Assembly: GCA_011042595.1 (NCBI GenBank)
Contig: DQWO01000123.1
Coordinates: 1-15,861, forward strand
Length of the DNA: 15,861 nucleotides
DNA from: Pseudomonadota bacterium
Lineage (GTDB): Bacteria > Desulfobacterota > Anaeroferrophillalia > Anaeroferrophillales > Anaeroferrophillaceae
Direction: 5' to 3'
Shown in pieces: positions 7,622-14,279 of this stretch (within the stretch, counting starts at the first letter, position 1; every line of letters starts with the position of its first letter). The notes under the pieces were generated by a model, which did no database searches, was not told the origin of the DNA, and worked only from the letters and a program-made list of their open reading frames with translations. Position numbers and translations under genes: made by a program.

Positions 7622-9043
7622 ATGCATTTATCACTTTTTCTTCCCGAGCTGGTTTTGATATTGATGGTCGTAGTGTTGTTTTTTGCTTCGCTGGGAAATA
7701 TCAAGGCTGGCAGTTTGCAGGGGATAACCCTGGTTCTGGCGGCATTGGCCACCCTGGCGGCGGTTGCCACCTTTAAACAACAGGGTTTGATGTTTTATGA
7801 AGCCTATCGGGTGGATGTCTATTCCCAGATTTTTAAAATTATTATAACTGGGAGCTTGTTCCTGGTTGTATTTCTGGGTCCCGGTCTCTCGGGTGTGGAG
7901 CGGCAGGTTAAACCTGAATATTATCTTTTTCTGACCATAAGTTCGATGGGATTGGTCTTCCTCAGTAGTGCGGTTGAACTGCTGACCATTCTTTTGAGTT
8001 TAGAAATATCTTCCTATGCCCTCTATGTGATTATACCGCTTCGACGTCAGGATGGTTTTCGAATTCAGATGGAGGCCGGAATAAAATATGTCTTGTTCGG
8101 GGCCTTTTCAACCGGTATTACTCTTTTTGGGATCAGTTATATTTTTGGTCTTACTCATAGTACTTACCTTACAGACCTGACTAAGGTTATTCCCGGGTTG
8201 TTGACCTCACAGCCTTTGGCCATCATCGGGATGGTGATGATGCTGTGCGGTTTTTTCTATAAGCTGGCTATGTTCCCCATGCATTTCTGGACTCCGGATA
8301 TCTATCAGGGCGCTGCCAATGAGACGACGACCTTTATCGCAACTGTGCCGAAAGTTGGGGCAGTTGCCCTGCTCATTCGCCTGGTATTTCTGGTTGGAGT
8401 TGATGTCAGCCAGTTTACCTGGGTTCTGGCGGCCTTCGCCGTTTTGTCCATGACCATAGGTAATCTTTCGGCGTTGGTACAGAATGATTTGAAACGTTTG
8501 CTGGCCTATTCCAGTATTGCCCATGCTGGTTATGTGATGGTGGGCATCCTCAGTGTTGGTGAGTTGGGAACTTCCTCCGCAATTTATTATATCCTGGGGT
8601 ATGTGATTATGAATCTGGCCTGTTTTTATGCTATTTACAACCTGGCACCAGAGGGTGGGAATGTGACCTTTGCTGACCTGAAAGGCTTGCATCGACGTTC
8701 GCCGCTATTGGCTTTTACCTTGGGTGCCGGTGCCTTTGGTATGGCTGGTATTCCGCCAACCGTTGGTTTTACCGGTAAATTTGTCGTGTTTACCGCTGCC
8801 ATCCAAAAGGGCTTCTATGCACTGGTTATTCTTGGGGTGATTAACGCGGCCATTTCAGCATTTTACTACCTGAAAATGGTGCGGGCCGCCTATTCTCAGG
8901 ATGATGAACAACAGCAGGATAAAGTGTCACTGGGTATTTCAGCGCAGCTTCTGGGTATTGCTCTGATCCTGGCCATTGTCCTGATTGGGATATTTCCTCA
9001 GAGTTTTATTGAACTGGCCAAACAGGCGGTTGCAGTTCTCTAG
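7622..9043 (+). CDS. nuoN: NADH-quinone oxidoreductase subunit N (NuoN)
   Basis: 473-aa antiporter-like pump subunit, last gene of the operon. Key residues: E128 in TM5 (LSLEISSYALYV), K214 in TM7 (FYKLAMFPMHFWTPDIYQGA), K244 in TM8 (VPKVGAV) and K386 in TM12 (GFTGKFVVF). The HFWTPDxYxGAP/A form is diagnostic of NuoN rather than NuoM or NuoL. I prefer ATG 7622, since AGGA at 7611-7614 lies 7 nt upstream; an in-frame TTG at 7607 would add five residues but would place this ribosome site inside the gene. A strong terminator begins 60 nt downstream. Confidence 0.95.
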   Translation: MHLSLFLPELVLILMVVVLFFASLGNIKAGSLQGITLVLAALATLAAVATFKQQGLMFYEAYRVDVYSQIFKIIITGSLFLVVFLGPGLSGVERQVKPEYYLFLTISSMGLVFLSSAVELLTILLSLEISSYALYVIIPLRRQDGFRIQMEAGIKYVLFGAFSTGITLFGISYIFGLTHSTYLTDLTKVIPGLLTSQPLAIIGMVMMLCGFFYKLAMFPMHFWTPDIYQGAANETTTFIATVPKVGAVALLIRLVFLVGVDVSQFTWVLAAFAVLSMTIGNLSALVQNDLKRLLAYSSIAHAGYVMVGILSVGELGTSSAIYYILGYVIMNLACFYAIYNLAPEGGNVTFADLKGLHRRSPLLAFTLGAGAFGMAGIPPTVGFTGKFVVFTAAIQKGFYALVILGVINAAISAFYYLKMVRAAYSQDDEQQQDKVSLGISAQLLGIALILAIVLIGIFPQSFIELAKQAVAVL

Positions 9044-9102
9044 CATTTGTTAAAAAAATTATACTATATTTTTTTGTGTTTTACCGTATAAAACTATCTC
9101 TT

Positions 9103-9141
9103 AAGGGTGTTGTCTGCAAGGCAGGCAACACCCTTTTTTTT
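9103..9141 (+). terminator. Rho-independent terminator of the nuo operon
   Basis: 15-bp stem with arms 9103-9117 (AAGGGTGTTGTCTGC) and 9121-9135, one G-U pair and a 3-nt loop, followed by eight T (9134-9141). Very stable; it separates nuo transcription from the trpB2 gene. Confidence 0.92.
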
Positions 9142-9246
9142 GCCGGTATAATTATCCGGGAAAAACATATTATCCAATAGACTAAAAAAGAGTTTTAAAA
9201 ACGCAGCAAAATAGTATATACGTAATAAGTAGGGAATTTGGTATTG

Positions 9247-9269
9247 CATTCTGTTAACCGTTTAGAATG
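9247..9269 (+). repeat. Inverted repeat beside the trpB2 ribosome binding site
   Basis: Arms CATTCT (9247-9252) and AGAATG (9264-9269) with an 11-nt spacer; the right arm touches the GAGGA ribosome site at 9269-9273. It could be a weak RNA hairpin affecting translation or an operator-like dyad. A 6-nt AT-rich repeat may also be chance. Confidence 0.25.
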
Positions 9270-9281
9270 AGGATTAAAGCT

Positions 9282-10676
9282 ATGGAAATCAGAAAAATTT
9301 ACTTGTCAGAAGATGAAATTCCCCGTCAGTGGTATAACCTGGCTGCTGATTTGCCAACTCCCATGCAACCACCGGTGACCCCGGATGGTACGGTGGTGAC
9401 CCCGGAGATGCTGGCCCCGGTTTTTCCCATGAACCTTATCGAACAGGAGGTCAGTCAGGAACGCTGGATTGATATTCCGGATGAATTACTGGGGATGCTT
9501 TGCCGTTGGCGTCCATCACCGTTGAAAAGGGCGCTTAATCTGGAGCGGGCTTTGGGGACTCCCGCCAAGATCTACTATAAGGATGAGAGTGTTTCACCGG
9601 CTGGCAGCCATAAACCCAATTCAGCCCTGGTCCAGGCCTGGTATAATAAACAGTTTGGTATCAAGCGGCTGACGACGGAAACGGGGGCTGGACAGTGGGG
9701 CAGCGCCCTGAGTTTTGCCTGTTCTCTGGTCGGTTTGGAATGTAAGGTGTTTATGGTGCGGATCAGTTATGACCAGAAACCCTATCGGAAAATACTGATG
9801 AGCGTCTGGGGTGGTAATTGTGTTGCCAGCCCCAGTTCCGAGACCCAGTCAGGACGGAAATTCCTCGAACAGTATCCTGGCACTCCTGGAAGCCTGGGCA
9901 TGGCCATCAGTGAAGCAGTCGAGGCGGCGGTGACCGATAAAAGCGGCAAAACCCGTTATGCTCTGGGCAGTGTTTTGAACCATGTAATGCTGCATCAGAC
10001 GATTATCGGCTTGGAGGCCAAGAAACAGCTGGCGAAAGTGGGGATCAAAAAACCGGATGTGGTGATTGGTTGTGCTGGTGGTGGCAGCAATTTTGCCGGC
10101 CTTTCCTTTCCTTTCGTTCATGATAAGATCAATGGTGCTGATATCGAAATTATTCCCACGGAACCTCAGTCCTGCCCCACAATGACTAAAGCCCCTTTCG
10201 CCTATGATTTTGGTGATACCTCTGGGTTGACGCCGCTCTTGCCGATGTTTACCCTGGGACACAACTTTGTTCCGCCACCTTTGCATGCCGGCGGCCTGCG
10301 CTACCATGGCATGGCGCCGCTGGTCAGCCAGGCCCTGGTTGAGGGTTTGCTGAATCCTTTGAGCCTCCCACAGCTGGAATGTTATGCGGCGGCGGTTCAG
10401 TGGGCCCGTACTGAAGGTCCAATTTGCGCGCCGGAAACCAGTCATGCTATAGCGGCTGTTATCAGGGAGGCTCTGAAAGCTAAAGAAGAAGGGAAAGAAA
10501 AAGTTATCCTGTTCAATTACAGTGGCCATGGATTACTTGATCTTTCCGGGTATGATGCTTATCTGAGTGGTAAACTGACCGATTATGAAATTCCTGAGGA
10601 AGATTTGAATGCTGCCGTGAAATCATCGCTGGAAAATTTACCGCCAGTAGAAGCGAAGAAAAGTGGTAAATGGTAA
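9282..10676 (+). CDS. trpB2: TrpB2-type tryptophan synthase beta chain (PLP-dependent)
   Basis: 464-aa PLP enzyme of fold type II, predicted to join indole and L-serine to give L-tryptophan. Seen: PLP lysine K111 in AGSHKPNSA, substrate loop ETGAGQWG at 133-140, phosphate-binding GCAGGGSN at 263-270, PETSHAI at 384-390 and NYSGHG at 412-417. The long N-terminal region before residue 70 and the overall length mark the TrpB2 (TIGR01415-like) branch rather than TrpB1 (about 400 aa). No trpA or other trp gene is adjacent, so it may act as a stand-alone indole-salvaging synthase, as proposed for this branch. ATG 9282 is chosen because GAGGA lies 8 nt upstream; ATG 9267 overlaps that site. It is a single-gene unit, bounded by terminators on both sides. 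Confidence 0.92.
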   Translation: MEIRKIYLSEDEIPRQWYNLAADLPTPMQPPVTPDGTVVTPEMLAPVFPMNLIEQEVSQERWIDIPDELLGMLCRWRPSPLKRALNLERALGTPAKIYYKDESVSPAGSHKPNSALVQAWYNKQFGIKRLTTETGAGQWGSALSFACSLVGLECKVFMVRISYDQKPYRKILMSVWGGNCVASPSSETQSGRKFLEQYPGTPGSLGMAISEAVEAAVTDKSGKTRYALGSVLNHVMLHQTIIGLEAKKQLAKVGIKKPDVVIGCAGGGSNFAGLSFPFVHDKINGADIEIIPTEPQSCPTMTKAPFAYDFGDTSGLTPLLPMFTLGHNFVPPPLHAGGLRYHGMAPLVSQALVEGLLNPLSLPQLECYAAAVQWARTEGPICAPETSHAIAAVIREALKAKEEGKEKVILFNYSGHGLLDLSGYDAYLSGKLTDYEIPEEDLNAAVKSSLENLPPVEAKKSGKW

Positions 10677-10732
10677 TGATGTCGCGGCCAATACCGCTAT
10701 GAGCCATGCCGGAACATTCTGGTAAATTTTTT

Positions 10733-10765
10733 CAGCCGTGTCTGCCGACAGGCTTGGCTGTTTTT
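10733..10765 (+). terminator. Probable terminator of trpB2
   Basis: Imperfect 12-bp stem (CAGCCGTGTCTG, 10733-10744, against CAGGCTTGGCTG, 10749-10760, with G-U pairs and one U-U mismatch), a 4-nt loop, then TTTTT. It lies 57 nt after the trpB2 stop. Confidence 0.6.
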
Positions 10766-10838
10766 AGATCAAGTCAGAAAGTTGAGTAATAAAAAAGCTT
10801 TACCGGTTAATGTTTTTTTGTAATCTGCACTACCACAT

Positions 10839-10876
10839 AAAAAAGCGCTGTACGATTATTCGTACAGCGCTTTTTT
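10839..10876. terminator. Symmetric (bidirectional) terminator between convergent genes
   Basis: Perfect 17-bp inverted repeat: arms 10839-10855 and 10860-10876, loop TTAT. The left arm starts with six A and the right arm ends with six T, so the GC-rich stem is followed by a U-run on either strand. It lies 24 nt from the stop of the minus-strand cytochrome and also backs up the trpB2 terminator. Confidence 0.9.
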
Positions 10877-10900
10877 GGGTTTAGAAGTTTACGGTTTCAA

Positions 10901-12772
10901 TTAGCCAAAGAGACCCCAAGCCAACAGCAGCAGGCAAACAAGCCCAGCGGCAAGGCCGGCAAAGCCTAGAAGTTGACCGATGGCTTCCCGTAAAACACCG
11001 GGATATTTAGTTACCATCTTATCGAGCTTGCCCTGGGCCTTGAGCCGTTCATACTGTTCCGGCCGTTCTTCTTCCATTTCATAGCCACGCAGGACGCCGT
11101 TGAAGATAACCATATCCATGGGGAATTTCTCCGGCCGCAGATGGGTGTTGAAGAAGTGAACGGTGAAAATGAAGCCGGAGGCCAGCAAGGCTTCGTCGGA
11201 ATGGACGATAATGGCGACGTTAAACGCCCAGCCAGGCAGGAAGGCAGAGAAAAACTCCGGTACCCAGAGCATCAGGCCGGTAAAGCCGATGGCGAACATC
11301 CCCCAGAAAACGGCGATGAAGTCAAATTTTTCCCAGTAGGTCCAGCGGTCAAAGCGCGGTACACTGCCTTTACCAAAGAACCATCTGAACATGGCAGTGA
11401 CATCATCCAGGTCTTTCTTGCGGGGGCAGAGGGAATCGGGCCCGAAAAGTTTCTGCAGGAAGGTTTCCCCGGTCTGCTTGATAAACAGAAAGTAGATTAC
11501 CCAGATGATGGTTGTGCCGAAGTAAGAGAAGGTAACTACTGCGGCCCAGCGGTGAATGAGGCCGGCTATCTGGGGGCCGCCCATGAGATTCGCCAGACCC
11601 TGTGCCCAGGGTGCATGATTGAATTTCAGCGGCAAACCACTAAGTACCAGGGCGATAAAGCTGACCATCATGGCAAAGTGGAGTATCATTTCCAAGGTGG
11701 TAAACCGTTTGTAGAAAACCTTGGGATTCTGGGCGTGGGGAACAAAAATTCCCTGTTTATGTAACTCGTTCTTTTCAATGTAGCTGCGAATCAGCCAGAG
11801 AACGGTATGGAGCCAGAAAAAAGCGAAGGTGGAAAGCAGGAGGCCGGTCATGGCGATAAACGTCCAGTAAAGGAGTGGATAGTTTTCCTTGTCATGGTAA
11901 TCGGCATGGGGCATGTATTGAACAAAGTTGTTATTGGCCTTGGGGTGACAGGCGCCGCAGGTTTCGACCAAACCCTCCTTGGAAATTGATGATTCAGAAT
12001 CATCCGCAGGCAGCTGTTTGTGCGCCGTATGACAGTCGGCACACCCGGCTACATAGGTGGCTCCTCCCAGATGTTCTACCTTGCCGTGGTAATCATGTTC
12101 ATAGGTTTTGAAGGCCAAGGTATAGACGTTGTTGCGTTGCATCATTTCAGGATCGGCATGACATTTCTGGCAGGACTTAGTGTGAAATTCACGGGCTTCC
12201 AGGGCTGCTGTTGAATGTGTATCATCAACATGCATTTCCTTGATATCATGCAAACCATGACAATCAGAGCAGGAAGGAGAATCAGGATTGCCGGCCATGA
12301 GGCCTTTTCCATGTACACTTTGCAGATAATCTTCATTGTCATGACAACCACTGCACATCTGGATGACCTTGGTTTTATCACCACCAAAGGATTTCATTTC
12401 GTGTATGTTGGCATGGCAGTCAGTACAGCCCACATCATTGTCTGCATGGACGGATTGCGTGTATTGCTTGGCAACCTCTTTATGACAGAAACCACATTTG
12501 ACCGGCTGCATGGGAACCTCACAATCGGCATGTTTTTCCAGGTCATAGATGTCCCGGTGGCAACTGGTACAGGCGTTGCTTCCATGGGAAGAGGCGGCAA
12601 AAGTACCATTGTCTATTTCATCATGGCAATCAAGACATTGACCAACTGAAATACATTCCAGACAGATCTCCTTGCTTTCCTTTTTGGCCCAGGACATCGG
12701 GGTGCTGAAAATACATAACAGCATCAGGACCAATGCCATTACCCCGAAATGGTAGGTGGTATGTTTCTTCAT
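10901..12772 (-). CDS. Nine-heme cytochrome c fused to a cytochrome b membrane domain (CbcL-like)
   Basis: 623 aa from ATG 12772. Signal peptide: MKKH, a hydrophobic stretch, then a likely cut after PMSWA (about residue 29). The periplasmic part has nine CxxCH heme c motifs at residues 46, 68, 93, 116, 140, 168, 201, 244 and 272, plus an extra CLEC without His at 37-40. About six membrane helices follow (about 298-328, 360-380, 403-431, 483-504, 518-542, 598-621) with histidines able to bind b hemes (H365, H407, H524, H539, H544). Nine c hemes plus a di-heme b domain is the layout reported for Geobacter CbcL, an inner-membrane protein passing quinol electrons to periplasmic cytochromes. By analogy this is a quinol:cytochrome oxidoreductase; direction and partner are unknown. 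A GTG at 12787 is open in frame, but GGAG abuts it with no spacing, so ATG 12772 is preferred. It stands alone, with its own upstream region. Confidence 0.88.
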   Translation of the reverse strand: MKKHTTYHFGVMALVLMLLCIFSTPMSWAKKESKEICLECISVGQCLDCHDEIDNGTFAASSHGSNACTSCHRDIYDLEKHADCEVPMQPVKCGFCHKEVAKQYTQSVHADNDVGCTDCHANIHEMKSFGGDKTKVIQMCSGCHDNEDYLQSVHGKGLMAGNPDSPSCSDCHGLHDIKEMHVDDTHSTAALEAREFHTKSCQKCHADPEMMQRNNVYTLAFKTYEHDYHGKVEHLGGATYVAGCADCHTAHKQLPADDSESSISKEGLVETCGACHPKANNNFVQYMPHADYHDKENYPLLYWTFIAMTGLLLSTFAFFWLHTVLWLIRSYIEKNELHKQGIFVPHAQNPKVFYKRFTTLEMILHFAMMVSFIALVLSGLPLKFNHAPWAQGLANLMGGPQIAGLIHRWAAVVTFSYFGTTIIWVIYFLFIKQTGETFLQKLFGPDSLCPRKKDLDDVTAMFRWFFGKGSVPRFDRWTYWEKFDFIAVFWGMFAIGFTGLMLWVPEFFSAFLPGWAFNVAIIVHSDEALLASGFIFTVHFFNTHLRPEKFPMDMVIFNGVLRGYEMEEERPEQYERLKAQGKLDKMVTKYPGVLREAIGQLLGFAGLAAGLVCLLLLAWGLFG

Positions 12773-12872
12773 AACCGTATTCCCCACTCCTTTTTTATGT
12801 GATGTTTTTGTTCGTTACTGATGTAATATGAAAGAATTATAAAGCCATAGTCTTAGAATAACTGGATTCTAA

Positions 12873-12893
12873 TCTGAGCTATTAGCCGTTAGC
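12873..12893 (-). repeat. Degenerate heptamer tandem repeat, about 3 copies (minus orientation)
   Basis: Read on the minus strand: GCTAACG, GCTAATA, GCTCAGA. It has the same 7-nt unit (GCTAAYN) as the plus-orientation array at 12979-13013. The two arrays form an inverted pair about 85 nt apart, with 16 of 18 positions complementary between 12879-12894 and its surroundings and 12985-13002. Confidence 0.6.
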
Positions 12894-12978
12894 TGTGTAA
12901 AATTAAGTCATTAACTAAATAACTTAAAACAACAAACGGGTTAAAACTGTAAATAAGAAAAAATCTTGAATTCATTGA

Positions 12979-13013
12979 GCTAATAGCTAACCGCTAATGG
13001 CTAATCGCTTAAT
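12979..13013 (+). repeat. Heptamer tandem repeat, 5 copies of GCTAAYN
   Basis: Contiguous units GCTAATA, GCTAACC, GCTAATG, GCTAATC, GCTTAAT with period 7. Copies differ mainly at positions 6-7, as in a dispersed short repeat of intergenic regions. The arrangement with the array at 12873-12893 is inverted. There are no spacers, so it is not a CRISPR. From memory, heptamer repeats of this look occur between genes in several Desulfobacterota; this was not checked. Confidence 0.75.
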
Positions 13014-13093
13014 TTAGGTGGATATCAGTGTCGGCCGCACATGAGTATAGCCAGTAATATATGAAAAATCTAATATATTGTATACCGCCATAG

Positions 13094-13131
13094 GGTAAAT
13101 TAAAGCAGGCATCTAAGATCCGATGCCTGCT
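13094..13131 (-). terminator. Probable terminator of the hemL-atp unit
   Basis: 10-bp perfect stem AGCAGGCATC (13104-13113) / GATGCCTGCT (13122-13131) with an 8-nt loop. On the minus strand it is followed by TTTAATTT, a weak U-rich tail. It lies about 48 nt behind the atpE stop. The absence of an uninterrupted T-run lowers the certainty. Confidence 0.6.
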
Positions 13132-13155
13132 ACTGAACTAGACTAAACCAGGATG

Positions 13156-13176
13156 TGTCTGCCAAAGAAGCAGACA
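13156..13176 (-). repeat. Stem-loop immediately after the atpE stop codon
   Basis: Perfect 7-bp arms TGTCTGC (13156-13162) and GCAGACA (13170-13176) with a 7-nt loop, only 2 nt beyond the atpE stop. No T-run follows on the minus strand, so it is more likely a 3'-end stabilising hairpin for the abundant atpE message than a terminator by itself. Confidence 0.5.
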
Positions 13177-13178
13177 AA

Positions 13179-13490
13179 TTAGATCTTCAGAACCAGCATT
13201 AAGGCGATAACCAGAGCATAAATGACCAGAGATTCGATCATTGCCAGACCGATAATCATTGGTGTCGTAATTTTACCGGCAGCGCTGGGATTACGTCCAA
13301 TACTATCAAGAGCGGACTTAATCGCCATTGATTGACTGAAAGCTCCACCAAAAGCAGCTATAGCGATAGCAGCGGCTGCAGCATAAGCCAAGCCGATGTT
13401 GTATCCCGCAGCACCACCTTCAGCGGCCATTGCCGCAGTTGCCAGACCTAAAACTGCCAGCACGGTTAACATTTGGGTAATTTTCTTCAT
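13179..13490 (-). CDS. atpE: F-type ATP synthase subunit c (AtpE) with leader peptide
   Basis: 103 aa from ATG 13490. GGAGG lies 8 nt upstream; an in-frame GTG at 13499 abuts that site and is unlikely. Forms the rotating c-ring of Fo. The mature part has two long helices joined by a polar loop with R66-N67-P68. The ion-binding carboxylate is E86 in helix 2 ([15 protein letters not shown]). Q53 in helix 1, S87 and Y91 fall exactly at the places of Q32, E65-S66 and Y70 of the Na+-binding c subunit of Ilyobacter tartaricus, while T67 is Leu and P28 is Gly. The N-terminus (MKKITQM, hydrophobic stretch, AMA/AEGG) looks like a cleavable signal peptide, which is why it is longer than a usual 75-90 aa c subunit. 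Last gene of the minus-strand unit; atpB is 37 nt upstream. Confidence 0.95.
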   Translation of the reverse strand: MKKITQMLTVLAVLGLATAAMAAEGGAAGYNIGLAYAAAAAIAIAAFGGAFSQSMAIKSALDSIGRNPSAAGKITTPMIIGLAMIESLVIYALVIALMLVLKI

Positions 13491-13527
13491 TGCATTCACC
13501 TCCCTTCAAATAGATTGATATTTCTTC

Positions 13528-14235
13528 CTAGTGATCATGGGACACTGCCCCACTGAAATAGGCCATGGATAAGAGAATAAAAACAAATGTTTGTACAAAC
13601 GCAACAAATAAGCCAAGAAAGGCAATCGGGATGGGAACGACGAGTGGCGCGAGCATCACAAAAATGCTGGCTACCAGGTGGTCACCCATAATGTTTCCGA
13701 AAAGTCTGAGTGAGAGTGACAGGGGCCTGGCCAGATGACCGATAATCTCAATGGGGATCATCAGTGGTGCCAGCCAGAGGAAAGGGCCGGTAAATTGTCT
13801 GAGGTATTTTGCCCCATGTTCTTTCCAGCCGAAATAATGGGTTAGAGCAAAAACACTCAAAGCGCAAGCTACTGTAGTATTGAGGTTGTCAGTTGGCGGT
13901 GCAAATCCGGGGATCAAGCCGGAAAGGTTAAAGGGGAGAATAAAAAACACCAGGCTGCCGATGATAAAGAGAAAATCGCGGGCTTTTTCAGCTCCCATGG
14001 TATCACTGATCAATTTAACTATCATTTCGACCATGGTTTCCAGCAGATTCTGAATACTAAATTTTCCTTCCGGGATGAGATTATCCTCTGGACTTCCCTT
14101 CCTCAGTTTCGCTGTACCGACCAGAACCATAATGATAATAATCAGCGATATGAGAATTGCATTGGCAGTGTATACCGGCAAATGGTTAAGGCCTGGAATC
14201 AGGCCGACAAAGGTTATAATAGGATCATGATGCAT
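13528..14235 (-). CDS. atpB: F-type ATP synthase subunit a (AtpB)
   Basis: 235-aa stator membrane protein of Fo that provides the two ion half-channels against the c-ring. The essential arginine is R177 in PLSLSLRLFGNIMGDH; other conserved positions seen are E163 and H167 in the preceding helix (IPIEIIGHLARP) and Q215 in the last helix (FVAFVQTFVFILLSMAYF). Length and hydrophobic pattern are those of complete bacterial a subunits. The ATG at 14235 has AAGGAG about 8 nt upstream. It lies between atpI and atpE; the F1 and b-subunit genes are not in the window. Confidence 0.96.
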   Translation of the reverse strand: MHHDPIITFVGLIPGLNHLPVYTANAILISLIIIIMVLVGTAKLRKGSPEDNLIPEGKFSIQNLLETMVEMIVKLISDTMGAEKARDFLFIIGSLVFFILPFNLSGLIPGFAPPTDNLNTTVACALSVFALTHYFGWKEHGAKYLRQFTGPFLWLAPLMIPIEIIGHLARPLSLSLRLFGNIMGDHLVASIFVMLAPLVVPIPIAFLGLFVAFVQTFVFILLSMAYFSGAVSHDH

Positions 14236-14279
14236 CGAAAAACTCCTTAGTATCTTCCTGGATTACGCTATAATGTTTT

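Larger units (their letters stand above)
12773..13178. other. AT-rich intergenic region between the cytochrome gene and atpE
   Basis: 406 nt without a credible gene on either strand. It contains the 5' leader of the cytochrome gene (AAGGAGTGGGG close to its start), the inverted pair of heptamer repeats (12873-12893 and 12979-13013), a short dyad TTAAGT (12903-12908) / ACTTAA (12922-12927), and two hairpins behind atpE (13104-13131 and 13156-13176). The promoter of the cytochrome gene should lie here; the best -10-like sequence on the minus strand (TATAAT, 12836-12841) has no good -35 partner. Confidence 0.6.

Noticed and set aside
9168..9220. Promoter-like TATTAT and TATATA upstream of trpB2
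   Set aside because: No acceptable -35 at proper spacing could be paired with either; AT-rich background.
9849..10529. Open frame of about 226 codons opposite trpB2
   Set aside because: The TrpB2 motifs on the plus strand are continuous and conserved; the antisense product has no family features.
11141..11764. Open frame of about 207 codons on the plus strand opposite the cytochrome gene
   Set aside because: It is fully antisense to a well-supported multiheme cytochrome, has no ribosome site or recognisable domain, and its composition is that of a reversed membrane-protein gene.
12215..12649. Hydrophobic-looking frame on the plus strand opposite the heme motifs
   Set aside because: It arises from the complement of the CxxCH-rich region; no start signal, and the minus-strand gene explains the sequence.
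12773..12787. GTG start at 12787 for the cytochrome
   Set aside because: The GGAG motif abuts this GTG without spacing; ATG 12772 gives a standard signal peptide beginning MKKH.
12836..12841. TATAAT on the minus strand as -10 box of the cytochrome promoter
   Set aside because: No -35 element with more than about two matches at 16-18 nt; the region is AT-rich so the hexamer can be chance.
12979..13013. CRISPR array
   Set aside because: The 7-nt units are contiguous with no spacers, and no cas gene is near.
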